Positions 1-8,268 of a stretch of 64,000 nucleotides of DNA are shown here, piece after piece. Both the position numbers and the translations under genes were made by a program. The stretch's first letter is position 1. The number at the start of each line of letters is the position of its first letter. The notes beneath the pieces are model-generated. The model saw only the letters and a program-made list of their open reading frames with translations. It was not told where the DNA came from and did not search any database. Source of the stretch: Legionella quinlivanii (lineage in GTDB: Bacteria; Pseudomonadota; Gammaproteobacteria; Legionellales; Legionellaceae); contig NZ_MVJN01000004.1 in assembly GCF_003265995.1 (NCBI RefSeq), forward strand, positions 283,121 to 347,120, written 5' to 3'.

Positions 1-831
1 AATTTTTATTTTGGATACCCACTTAGGCAGGCCAGTAATGAGGCCCTGGAGGCCATTTACATTCATCTTAAAGACATAGTCGCTGAATTAAGCCAAAAGT
101 ATGGTAATAACGAAATCCGGATGATTGACTGGAAACCCTATCAAGCCCATTTAACGATTTTTGGCCAATTGACCGAGAAAATCGCATTGACTTCGGCAGA
201 TCGGGTCCTGGCTGAACCTTTTATTCCTGGCGCTATCGTGCTGCGAAACAATGAAACCGTGCTTCATCAATTTAAAGCGGGAATGAACAGCGAAGCCTTA
301 AAGAAAACTGCAGATGAAATTTTGCAGGCATCAAAAGCTGATTTTTCAGCCTTTGAAGTAAACCAGGGAAATATTGATTTTCTGAGCCTGCGCAAGCAGT
401 TTGATCGTGCCGAATACTACTATAAGAATCTGGACCTGCCTAATGAACGCCTGGAGTGCTTAATAAAAGGCGGACAATTAAATGAACTTTATTGGCAAAG
501 AACATTTAACAGTAAAGGATTTCATTCTCAAGATCCTCAACGCTTTAATTATCGGATCCGACGCGTCAGTTTTGCACTGGAAATTGTTCGCACCCTCTCT
601 GCGCTGGATGTGAATGATCTGACTATAAACTCAATTTCAGCGCCCGTTCTGAAAGAAGCTCAGTCCTATCTGGAAACAACCCGCAGGTTTTTAAATTCAG
701 TCAGGAAAGATTCTAATTACCAGCAGGAACTGAAAAACAATGATCTGGATGCTGCTCAGGAGTTAATCGAAGCGACTTTATTTAAATTAAGAGGTGAAGA
801 TCCCTCTGCTAGTAGATGCCTGATCATGTGA
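1..831 (+). CDS. 3' part of an orphan protein ending in a CaaX-like box
   Basis: The reading frame is already open at base 1, so at least 276 residues of a longer protein are present and its start lies outside the window; the in-frame ATG at 121 is internal. An HLT sequence near residue 50 of the visible part recalls one HxT motif of 2H phosphoesterases, but no second one is visible, so no function is assigned. The C-terminal half is charged and probably helical. The last four codons spell C-L-I-M, which fits the CaaX prenylation signal used by several secreted Legionella proteins. I infer a possible host-prenylated Dot/Icm effector. The CLIM codons lie inside a palindrome, so the motif could be a by-product of the hairpin. 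Confidence 0.6.
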   Translation, partial: NFYFGYPLRQASNEALEAIYIHLKDIVAELSQKYGNNEIRMIDWKPYQAHLTIFGQLTEKIALTSADRVLAEPFIPGAIVLRNNETVLHQFKAGMNSEALKKTADEILQASKADFSAFEVNQGNIDFLSLRKQFDRAEYYYKNLDLPNERLECLIKGGQLNELYWQRTFNSKGFHSQDPQRFNYRIRRVSFALEIVRTLSALDVNDLTINSISAPVLKEAQSYLETTRRFLNSVRKDSNYQQELKNNDLDAAQELIEATLFKLRGEDPSASRCLIM

Positions 832-838
832 TCAGGCA
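817..838. other. Perfect palindrome across the stop codon
   Basis: A 10-base arm (817-826) is perfectly complementary to 829-838 with a 2-base centre. It covers the last three sense codons of the upstream gene and its stop. There is no T-run on either side, so it is a weak terminator candidate; it may instead be an mRNA 3' stabilising hairpin or a protein-binding site. Confidence 0.5.
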
Positions 839-1155
839 AAAAGTATTTTGCCCGGCACACAGCCAATCCAATTAATTATCAGATAGATAGAACAAAAAAT
901 AGATTTGAAAATAACACCGCCTAAATGTCAAGACTGTTTCTTCAGGAAAAAAGAAGGTAAAATGCGTTTTCTGCAAAAAATATCCATGATAAAGTATGTG
1001 GATAAGTTTAATTTCCTATCTTGGTTCAAGCTCTTCAATAATTGCTTACTCTCATCTTAACACCTTGTATTTAAAGGCGTTTCGGACTTGAGTCCATCTC
1101 CTGCCTATTATTGATTTATCCACAAAATCTGTGGATAACTGTGTGAATAGCCTGG
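832..1155. repeat. Intergenic region with copy 1 of a 226-bp DnaA-box element (925-1150)
   Basis: This gap between convergent genes has no credible ORF. Bases 925-1150 align over their whole length with 15458-15683. Shared blocks are ATGTCAAGACTG at the left end, an A-rich block ending in TAAAATGC, a central TTCAA, and CTGTGGATAACTGTGTG at the right end. It contains three perfect DnaA boxes (TTATCCACA or its complement) at 997-1005, 1116-1124 and 1130-1138; the last two face each other as an inverted pair. Role unknown: DnaA titration, a small RNA and a mobile element are all possible. Confidence 0.75.
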
Positions 1156-2121
1156 TTAAAACCGTTCAGTCTGAATTGCATTATTCATTACCACACAATT
1201 ACGACCGCTTTCTTTAGCCTGGTAGAGTTGAATGTCCGCCAATTTGACCAGTTTCTCCGGAGAAATGGCTGGATTATCCGGCTGCCAGTACGAAATGCCG
1301 CCGCTGCAGGTCACAACATTCCTGACCGAGCCATGCGTGAGAGTATCTGCCAGACGGCTGCGTACTCGATTAGGTAAGAGTGCGGCATCATCAATCGGCA
1401 CATGCGTTGACAAGGTAATGAATTCCTCTCCTCCGTAACGAAAAAAATAATCATTGGCACGCAGTTCTGAGCGAACAATATTGGCGAAAGACTGCAATAC
1501 CTCATCTCCGCCATGATGACCGAATTTGTCATTAATGCTCTTGAAATGGTCGATATCATAAATACAGCAAATCACATTGTATTTTTCGCGCTGCGCACTG
1601 ACCAGTTCGTTCGCCAGGTGCTTCCACAGAAAGCGGCGATTGTAGCAACCAGTTAGCAGGTCAATTAAACTGTTTTTTTCAAATTTACTGGCCATTGACA
1701 TCAGCGTTGCATTCAAATGCGCTTTGGCTGAAACATCCTGAATCACCACCAGCGCCATTTGCTCCTCTTCCTGATGAATCGGTAAAATTTCAACATTTTG
1801 CTGCATCATATCGAGATCAAGATAGGCCTCTTCATTTAAAGGAATTGGAATAATAAATTTGTTAAGAATATTGGATAAAACCTGGGGATGTTCATAATTT
1901 AGTACTTGATCCAGGGCCCAATTGAAACGAACACTGATTTGATCCTCATAGAAGGATTCAAGAGTCTGGCCAATTGCTTTTTCAGAATCAATATTCGTTT
2001 TCCGTTCCATCCATTGATTCCAGGCATGAATTCGACGATCCTGGCCAAACAGAATTAATCCAATGGGAATAGCATCAAAAACCTCTCTGAATAGTAGTCG
2101 ATTTGCGTTCTCACTAATCAT
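1156..2121 (-). CDS. PAS-GGDEF diguanylate cyclase of the chemosensory operon
   Basis: Makes cyclic di-GMP from two GTP. A PAS-like domain fills about residues 8-130, including a DAIPIGLILF opening. A GGDEF domain follows from about 155, with the DLLTGCYNRRFL entry motif, a DIDHFKSINDKFGHHGGD substrate loop and an intact catalytic GGEEF. No transmembrane segment and no receiver domain are seen, so it should be cytoplasmic. It is the last gene of the che operon and overlaps cheC by 8 bases, so it is translationally coupled. By analogy with WspR it is the likely output of the pathway. Unlike WspR it carries PAS instead of a fused receiver, so the signal must reach it by another route, possibly through the separate CheY. 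Confidence 0.88.
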   Translation of the reverse strand: MISENANRLLFREVFDAIPIGLILFGQDRRIHAWNQWMERKTNIDSEKAIGQTLESFYEDQISVRFNWALDQVLNYEHPQVLSNILNKFIIPIPLNEEAYLDLDMMQQNVEILPIHQEEEQMALVVIQDVSAKAHLNATLMSMASKFEKNSLIDLLTGCYNRRFLWKHLANELVSAQREKYNVICCIYDIDHFKSINDKFGHHGGDEVLQSFANIVRSELRANDYFFRYGGEEFITLSTHVPIDDAALLPNRVRSRLADTLTHGSVRNVVTCSGGISYWQPDNPAISPEKLVKLADIQLYQAKESGRNCVVMNNAIQTERF

Positions 2122-2734
2122 TAATCAACTCCTTGATGCTCCTTAACAGCTTGATTACTGAGTCTTCGGTTAAAATTATAAATAAGCTGCCGGATAACTT
2201 ATCATTTGATGTTTCCAGTTTGGTAGAGATTGCAATGATATTACTAGTTGATTTTGAAATTTGCCTGCAAAGATTTTGTAATAAATTATAAAGATTATTT
2301 TCATTGTAAACAGGCAGACTTAATTTTACCGTTTGTGACAGCATATTCATAATGACGCTTAAACAGGAACTAATAATAATATTGCCAATTTCCAGCATGG
2401 CTTCCTGCTCACAAGCCCGAACTTCTTCCTGGGTAAGTTGGGGCGCTTCCCCTATAACGGTAACAGTCAATACATTCGCCTGCTCGCGCTGGAATACTAA
2501 AGCGGCAGAGCCTTCCAAATCCTGCGAGATATTTTGGTAAACATAAGAAAGTACTTGTTCATCATTAAAATCATTTTCCTCTGTTAATTCATTGATATTA
2601 ATGAACGTAATTTTGGGAATGGAAATTTTAATCGTTGAATTCAATAACAGAGACAATTGTTTCGCTGCTTTACTCATACCAATATTACCAATTTCAATCA
2701 GCGCGTCTTCCTGCTCTGCTGTCAGGCTTATCAT
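2114..2734 (-). CDS. cheC: CheC-type CheY-P phosphatase
   Basis: Predicted phosphatase that removes phosphate from a CheY-like protein. Both halves carry the CheC/CheX active-site pattern: ALIEIGNIG near residue 12, with Glu and Asn three apart, and MLEIGNIII near residue 113. Two intact sites point to CheC rather than single-site CheX. At 206 residues it has the usual CheC length. It overlaps cheY by 4 bases upstream and the diguanylate cyclase by 8 bases downstream. Such phosphatases are not part of standard Wsp clusters; their role is to reset CheY signalling. FliM-like function is unlikely because no flagellar genes are nearby. Confidence 0.85.
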   Translation of the reverse strand: MISLTAEQEDALIEIGNIGMSKAAKQLSLLLNSTIKISIPKITFININELTEENDFNDEQVLSYVYQNISQDLEGSAALVFQREQANVLTVTVIGEAPQLTQEEVRACEQEAMLEIGNIIISSCLSVIMNMLSQTVKLSLPVYNENNLYNLLQNLCRQISKSTSNIIAISTKLETSNDKLSGSLFIILTEDSVIKLLRSIKELIND

Positions 2735-3090
2735 GATAATCTCTCTAGTAACGCATGCACTTCTTCCGTTGAAACAGGCTTTTCCAGTACATCAAAAAAG
2801 CCCAAAGCCTTTACTTCATTAATTATAGCCTGTTGGGTATTGGCGCTTAGCAAAACATAATGGGTATCGATACCACGATCCATCATAATTTTAGCGATTT
2901 CACTACCGGATTTTTCTGGCATATTATAATCGAGCACAATCAAAAACGGCTGTTCGGACTCCGCTTTTTCAACTGCATCCTCCCATTGGCTGGCCTGAAT
3001 CACTTCATAATCAGGATCGCCAAAAAGACAGGCTCGAAACAGTGCTCTTGCTGTGGCACTGTCATCAACAATCAGAATTTTTTGACCCAT
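2731..3090 (-). CDS. cheY: CheY-like single-domain response regulator
   Basis: A stand-alone receiver domain of 119 residues that should be phosphorylated by the CheA of this operon. It shows the acidic pair in ILIVDDSATAR, the phospho-acceptor Asp in VLDYNMP, the switch Ser in VLLSAN, and Lys in VLEKPVS. There is no output domain. It sits between cheB and cheC and overlaps cheC by 4 bases, which pairs a phosphorylatable regulator with its phosphatase. With no flagellar genes in view, its target is more likely the operon's diguanylate cyclase, or a pilus or surface system, than a flagellar motor; that is inference. Confidence 0.9.
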   Translation of the reverse strand: MGQKILIVDDSATARALFRACLFGDPDYEVIQASQWEDAVEKAESEQPFLIVLDYNMPEKSGSEIAKIMMDRGIDTHYVLLSANTQQAIINEVKALGFFDVLEKPVSTEEVHALLERLS

Positions 3091-3105
3091 GACATTTTCC
3101 CTCCC

Positions 3106-4143
3106 TTATAAAAGTTTAGTTAAAAATTCCGGAATTTTCTCCAAATCGATAGAGAGGTCAGTGGCCTTGATAGAAAGAGCGACGGCAGGCATGCCAAATA
3201 CTACAGATGTTTCTTTTGATTGAGCAAATGTAATACAGTTAGCCTGGCGCATTTCTAAAAGCCCTGGCGCACCATCACCTCCCATGCCGGTTAATAGCCC
3301 GCCAACGGCAGTTTCAGGATAATTCTTTGCCAAAGACGAAAATAAGGGAGTAATGGATGGTCGAAAATGCCCTATCGGTGGCGAATTTTCTAAAATAGCG
3401 ATGGGTGCCACTTCTCGCTTAATGAGTAAATGATGATTATCCGGTGCAAAATAGACATGACCTGGAAGTAATTTTTGATTATTTTCAGCAATCTCCAAAA
3501 CCAGTGACGTCTTATGTTGCAGCCAATGAACCAGACCTGGTAAAAATCCTTCAGTAATATGCTGAGTGATAACCAATGGAACAGGGAAACTTGCAGGAAG
3601 CGCGGAAATAATATAATTGAGCGCCTCAGGGCCTCCCGTCGAGGAACCCAGCGCAATAATCCGGATAGCTGATAAATTAGAACCTGGTGACTGAATTCTG
3701 GGCTCTGCAGGTGGTGGGGAACGACGGGAAACCACTTTTACTTCGGATAATGCCCGCACTGAATTGACAATATGCTTTTGAAGCTTGTCAAAGCCCTCAT
3801 TGAGAACCCGCTGCGGCTTTTCAATGATGGAAAGCGCACCCGCCTGCAGGGCACTAAATGTTAATTCGGTCTGGTGCTCATTGACATGAGAGCTGATGAT
3901 AATGATTGGAGTAGGACATTGCTGCATGATGGCACGAGTTGCCTCAACCCCATCCATAACGGGCATATAAATATCCATAGTGATTAAATCAGGCTTTAAT
4001 TCTTTGACGAGTCTGATTGCAATTTGCCCATTTTGAGCGCAACCAACCACCTCAATGTCTGTTTCAGCGCTGAGAATCGCGTACAATAATTGCGTGGTCA
4101 CTTTGCAATCATCCACAATCAGAACCCGGATAGGCTTTTTCAT
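3106..4143 (-). CDS. cheB: CheB receptor methylesterase/deamidase
   Basis: Removes methyl groups from the chemoreceptor, opposing CheR. The N-terminal receiver (about 1-125) has VDDCKV and phospho-acceptor Asp57 in TMDIYMP. After a proline-rich linker the methylesterase domain has the catalytic triad in its usual places: Ser168 in GSSTGG, His195 in ITQHI, and Asp290 in LLTGMGGDGA. At 345 residues it is full length. It overlaps cheA by 4 bases (ATGA), so the two are co-translated. The order CheA-REC then CheB matches WspE-WspF. Confidence 0.95.
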   Translation of the reverse strand: MKKPIRVLIVDDCKVTTQLLYAILSAETDIEVVGCAQNGQIAIRLVKELKPDLITMDIYMPVMDGVEATRAIMQQCPTPIIIISSHVNEHQTELTFSALQAGALSIIEKPQRVLNEGFDKLQKHIVNSVRALSEVKVVSRRSPPPAEPRIQSPGSNLSAIRIIALGSSTGGPEALNYIISALPASFPVPLVITQHITEGFLPGLVHWLQHKTSLVLEIAENNQKLLPGHVYFAPDNHHLLIKREVAPIAILENSPPIGHFRPSITPLFSSLAKNYPETAVGGLLTGMGGDGAPGLLEMRQANCITFAQSKETSVVFGMPAVALSIKATDLSIDLEKIPEFLTKLL

Positions 4144-6209
4144 AAGAGTGATTCCATGACGTCAATCAGTGAATGCGTGTCAAATTCGCTTTTAACCAGA
4201 AAAGCATTGGCACCTGCTTCCAGTCCTCGCCGCTTGTCCTCCTCGGAATGAAGTAATGAGACAATAATTACCGGGGTATGAAACAGCTTCTCACTTTTTT
4301 TAATTAATTCTGTCAGCTTAAAACCATCCATTTTTGGCATAACAATGTCGGTGATCACTGCATCAAAGGATTTATTCTGTAAAAGTTGCCATGCTTTCTG
4401 TCCATTATCCGCACTAGCAGTTTCATAACCTGCTGCTTCGAGAGCATTAGTACACAAACTACGGGTTGTTAATGAATCATCAACTATCAAGACTCTCTTT
4501 TTTGAGACCTCTCGCGACTCTTTGCTTTGTGGGGCATGTTTAAACCAGCTTTGTTCATCGGCCTGAGCTCGCTGCATTAATTTTATCGGATCAAGCACCA
4601 GAACCAATTCGCTTTCTCCGGTTAAAGTCACTCCGATGAACTGTTCCAATTTGCTCAGAGGGTAAGGCAGGGGTTTGACTACACAATCCTGTTCATCGAG
4701 AATGGCATCCACTAATAAAATCAGCGGCTTATTATTAAAATTAAGCAAGAGACCATAGTATATGCTATTGCGGTCAAAAACTGCCTTTTCAGCATAAAGG
4801 AGATCCTGCAACACTTTGATCGGAATAGGCCGGTTATTTACTATCAGGACGGATTTGTTATCAACCTGCTGAAGCTTATCCGGCTCAATTTCAAAAAGCG
4901 CATCCAACGAAAGCGTAGGCAGCATGAAAGTCTGCTCATTACTTTTAAAAAACACACCACGGGTAGTCGCCAGAGTTAGCGGCAAGTTAAATATAAAACA
5001 GGTTCCATGACCTGGTGTAGTTTTAACCTGAATCGTTCCCTTGATTTTTTCGATGGCATTCTTAACCACATCCAGGCCCACACCGCGCCCGGACAATTCT
5101 GTTATTTGCTTTTGTAAAGAAAATCCCGATAAAAAGAGACAATCAAGAAGCTGTTCTTCATCAAGGCTGTTTACTTCATTCTGACTGTAAAAGCCCGACT
5201 CTACCGCATGTTTTCTAATCTTATCAAGATTAATTCCCTGTCCATCATCACAACAGCTTAGTTTGATTTTTCCCGAACTTTGAGTAACCTGAATTGATAA
5301 AATCGCAGGATGCGGCTTATTTAATTCTTTTCGCTTTTCATCCGATTCAATGCCATGATCAATCGCGTTTCGGATCAAATGAACCAAAGGCTCTCTGATG
5401 GCATCAATAATAGTTTTATCCAGCTCGATATCTCCACCCTGCACCTGCAATTCAACCGTCTTATTCAGACTGGCAGCTACATCTCTTACCGTTCGATTTA
5501 AAGGAATCAGCAGATTGGATATGGGCAGCATACGCATCGCCCTTAAGTCATCCTGTAAAGCCTGAACAGCCCGGGTAAACTCCCCTAGAAACTGCCCGCT
5601 GTCTCTGGAAATGGTGCCCAGTTCCTTCAGTAAGGGAGCCAGATCCAAATCGGTTTCATTGAGTGTACTTAAATAATAATCAATACTCTTAAACCAGTTC
5701 ATCAGTTTTAAACGGTAGGTTATAAATTCATTCGCTTTTGCACTAACCCGCTCCAGTCTTGCCAGGGGTAATTTGATTAATTCACTCTCGCTCACATCGG
5801 CATGATGATGAATGGTTTTTTTACCCGATAAGGGTTTCAGATAATTATCAATATCAATCGCTTTCGCATTACAATGATCCTCAAGAGCCAGAAGTGTATT
5901 GTCAGCAACCTCAAGGCAGGCATTAATCTGACTGATGTCGGGGGTATGATGAGTTTCTCGCCATTTGCTGAATAGATCCTCCAGCCGATGCGCCATTGAA
6001 ACAATCGCATCTACCGATGAACAGGCAGCCGCTCCTTTCATATTATGTGAATAGCGAAACAGTCTTTTTAAAATCTCCTCTACTTCTTCGGCGCTGTGCG
6101 CTTTTTCCAGGGAAAGCAGGTCATTAATCATCGACTGATGAAGTTCCTGTAACTCCGTTTTAAAAGTCTCCAGTAACATCTGGGCTAGTTTGGGATCTAT
6201 AGGCATCAC
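4140..6209 (-). CDS. cheA: Hybrid CheA histidine kinase with C-terminal receiver (WspE-like)
   Basis: Receptor-controlled kinase that phosphorylates CheB and CheY. Domains in order: Hpt (about 1-115, phospho-His55 in SHNMKG), a dimerisation segment (about 145-230), an HATPase (N-box HLIRNAIDHGIE, then DDGQGIN and GRGVGLDVVKNAI), a CheW-like regulatory domain (about 410-545), and a C-terminal receiver with VDDSLTTR and TDIVMPKMDG. The separate P2 docking domain of chemotaxis CheA is absent, as in WspE-type kinases, and the fused receiver may act as phosphate sink or first output. It starts 7 bases after the MCP gene, showing one transcript. Confidence 0.93.
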   Translation of the reverse strand: MMPIDPKLAQMLLETFKTELQELHQSMINDLLSLEKAHSAEEVEEILKRLFRYSHNMKGAAACSSVDAIVSMAHRLEDLFSKWRETHHTPDISQINACLEVADNTLLALEDHCNAKAIDIDNYLKPLSGKKTIHHHADVSESELIKLPLARLERVSAKANEFITYRLKLMNWFKSIDYYLSTLNETDLDLAPLLKELGTISRDSGQFLGEFTRAVQALQDDLRAMRMLPISNLLIPLNRTVRDVAASLNKTVELQVQGGDIELDKTIIDAIREPLVHLIRNAIDHGIESDEKRKELNKPHPAILSIQVTQSSGKIKLSCCDDGQGINLDKIRKHAVESGFYSQNEVNSLDEEQLLDCLFLSGFSLQKQITELSGRGVGLDVVKNAIEKIKGTIQVKTTPGHGTCFIFNLPLTLATTRGVFFKSNEQTFMLPTLSLDALFEIEPDKLQQVDNKSVLIVNNRPIPIKVLQDLLYAEKAVFDRNSIYYGLLLNFNNKPLILLVDAILDEQDCVVKPLPYPLSKLEQFIGVTLTGESELVLVLDPIKLMQRAQADEQSWFKHAPQSKESREVSKKRVLIVDDSLTTRSLCTNALEAAGYETASADNGQKAWQLLQNKSFDAVITDIVMPKMDGFKLTELIKKSEKLFHTPVIIVSLLHSEEDKRRGLEAGANAFLVKSEFDTHSLIDVMESLL

Positions 6210-6216
6210 TGCCTCC

Positions 6217-7725
6217 CTATTCTTTATCGTCTTTCTGATAAATTCTTGCTGTATCGTTAAGTGAATTGGCCACTTTACTGAGTCCGATTATCGCTTGTTT
6301 GGTTTGTTCGGTCGCAGAAGTGAAGGAATGAGTCACCTTGTTGATTTCGCGAACGCTGATATCGACCTGTTCAATAGCGACCGATTCCTCACGTACTGCC
6401 GAGACAATCTGTAAAGAAGCCAGAGAGCTTTCTTCAATCACATTTCCGAGGGCATTGATAATATTGCCAGTGCTTCGCACTTGACGAATATTTTCATCAA
6501 CGCTTTTGTTACCTTCTTCAGTGACCATTACCGCTCTTTCAGCAGTTTGCTTGATATCAAGCAGTATCTTTTGTACGCGCTCGGTCGACAGTTTTGATTT
6601 TTCAGCTAACTCTTTCACTTCCCCTGCCACTACGGCAAATCCCTTTCCGGTTTCCCCAGCCTTGGCAGCTTCAATGGACGCGTTAAGCGCCAGCATTTTA
6701 GACTGCTTGGCAATGTCGGCTACTACCTCGGTAATTTCACTAATCTGCTGTGATTTATCATTGAGACTGAGAATAGTGGTGGAAATCTGTTTCATTTTCT
6801 CTTGCAGTATTTTCATTGACGCATGCATTGCTTCAATCGCTGATCGCCCGTTTTCACCTTCCTTTCTGGTTGCTGTTGCAGAATCGCCCAGCTGTTTTGC
6901 CTTCTCTAATGTGTGCTGGGTGGTTGCCTTTATTTCCTCAAGTGTCGCACTAATTTGCGTTACCGAACTGGCTTGCTCAGAGGCGCTGGCGGCTTGAGAG
7001 ATGGCAGAGGCTTCAAGCTGATTGATCCCCACAGAAAGTTCATTGCTATTGGACAGGATTTCCTGACCGACATCCTGCAGATTCCTGGTTAATGCAGCCA
7101 ATTGTTTGTCTTTGTTTTTCCGTTCAGTTATATCAGTTGCCACCTTAATTACTTTAACTGCTTTTCCTTTTTCATTTAAAACAGGATTGTATGAGGATTG
7201 TAACCAGACTTCTTTTCCATTTTTTCCTAAACGTTTGTATTCAGACTGGTCATACTCTCCCTGATTTAATTTCCTCCAGAACTCTCTGTATTCCAGGCTG
7301 TCTCTATCTCCTGGTTCAACAAATATACTATGATGCTTTCCTTTGATTTCATCCAGCGAATAATTCATGAGATCGAGGAACTTCTGGTTAGCATCAATAA
7401 TCGTTCCATCCATGTTAAACTCAATGATGGCCTGTGATTTGGAAATGGCATCAATTTTCGCTAACAAGGCCTGATTTATATGGTTTTCATATTGACTATT
7501 CCTATGCCACAATAATAAAGATAAGCCATTGATCAGCAAGCTGATAATTAACAAGGCCTCTAACAGTTGAATATACGATTCAATTTTTTCTAAATCAGGA
7601 GAGCTGTCATGTAGCCTGCTCAGAACAAATATATTCAACAACATACTGATTAACGAAATTAAGAAGATCATGATAAGTATTAGTGAAAAACGTTTTCTAA
7701 ACTGAAACTGATTTTGCTCTTCCAT
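6217..7725 (-). CDS. Methyl-accepting chemoreceptor with cytoplasmic PAS domain
   Basis: Sensory input of the operon. Two membrane segments lie at about 13-35 and 51-71, leaving only a short stretch outside, too small for a ligand domain. A PAS domain follows (about 90-205, ending in ITERK), so sensing is probably internal, for example of redox or a cofactor. No clear HAMP domain is seen. The signalling hairpin contains the conserved tip LALNASIEAAKAGE...GFAVVAGEVKELA. Length is 502 residues. Aer-like and WspA-like receptors are the nearest comparisons; WspA has a periplasmic domain that this protein lacks. It is preceded by cheW and followed by cheA with spacings under 20 bases. Confidence 0.92.
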   Translation of the reverse strand: MEEQNQFQFRKRFSLILIMIFLISLISMLLNIFVLSRLHDSSPDLEKIESYIQLLEALLIISLLINGLSLLLWHRNSQYENHINQALLAKIDAISKSQAIIEFNMDGTIIDANQKFLDLMNYSLDEIKGKHHSIFVEPGDRDSLEYREFWRKLNQGEYDQSEYKRLGKNGKEVWLQSSYNPVLNEKGKAVKVIKVATDITERKNKDKQLAALTRNLQDVGQEILSNSNELSVGINQLEASAISQAASASEQASSVTQISATLEEIKATTQHTLEKAKQLGDSATATRKEGENGRSAIEAMHASMKILQEKMKQISTTILSLNDKSQQISEITEVVADIAKQSKMLALNASIEAAKAGETGKGFAVVAGEVKELAEKSKLSTERVQKILLDIKQTAERAVMVTEEGNKSVDENIRQVRSTGNIINALGNVIEESSLASLQIVSAVREESVAIEQVDISVREINKVTHSFTSATEQTKQAIIGLSKVANSLNDTARIYQKDDKE

Positions 7726-7740
7726 TGCTATTCCTTAAAG

Positions 7741-8268
7741 TTAATTCCATTCCACTTGTTCCAGATTAAGCAGATCAATAATCGATTTCTTATCTAAAAT
7801 TGCTATGTTATTTTTATAGATGCCACGCACATAAGACTGCCCGGTTTCACTCAATGTCAGCTGAACTAATTCAACTGTTTCATCATAACTGATTTGCCCA
7901 ACGATAGTATCCGCACTCAAGGCAATGCGATAATGATCCTCGCTTAATAATATGAAGTGACTAAATGATTTTGCAGGCTTTCCAATTAATAGCTGATGTA
8001 AATTGACTACTACCCAAGCCTCGGTATTATGGTATAAAAGGCCTGAAAATAAAGGATTTACTCCTGGTACAGGTGTAATTTTATGGCTTGGGATCACTTT
8101 ATCAATCGATTCGTAAGCCAGGGCATATTGTTGCTCCTCTCCCACATAGAATGCTAATAAATTACTGGTAGCGTTTGCATTAAGATCCCTCTCCTTTCTG
8201 GCCATCAGCGCAGCTCGATCTGCCAGTATTTTTTTTGCTTTTTCATCCAGAAAAGGCTCATTCATCAT
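7741..8268 (-). CDS. cheW: CheW-like coupling protein (WspD-like position)
   Basis: Scaffold that links the receptor to CheA. The CheW fold is recognisable after about 35 polar N-terminal residues, from NLLAFYVGEEQQYALAYESI to the end, with the typical pattern of short beta strands and the PVPGVNPLFSGLLYHN segment. It is 175 residues, a little longer than chemotaxis CheW. Its start overlaps the end of cheR by 11 bases (or 8 if the second Met is used). A second, more divergent CheW gene opens the operon; two CheW proteins flanking a CheR is the WspB-WspC-WspD arrangement. Confidence 0.85.
   Translation of the reverse strand: MMNEPFLDEKAKKILADRAALMARKERDLNANATSNLLAFYVGEEQQYALAYESIDKVIPSHKITPVPGVNPLFSGLLYHNTEAWVVVNLHQLLIGKPAKSFSHFILLSEDHYRIALSADTIVGQISYDETVELVQLTLSETGQSYVRGIYKNNIAILDKKSIIDLLNLEQVEWN

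Noticed and set aside
817..838. Rho-independent terminator at the end of the first gene
   Set aside because: The stem is perfect but is not followed by a T-run in either direction.
6506..6997. 163-residue plus-strand frame inside the chemoreceptor gene
   Set aside because: Ser/Ala-rich shadow of the coiled-coil signalling region; no start signal.
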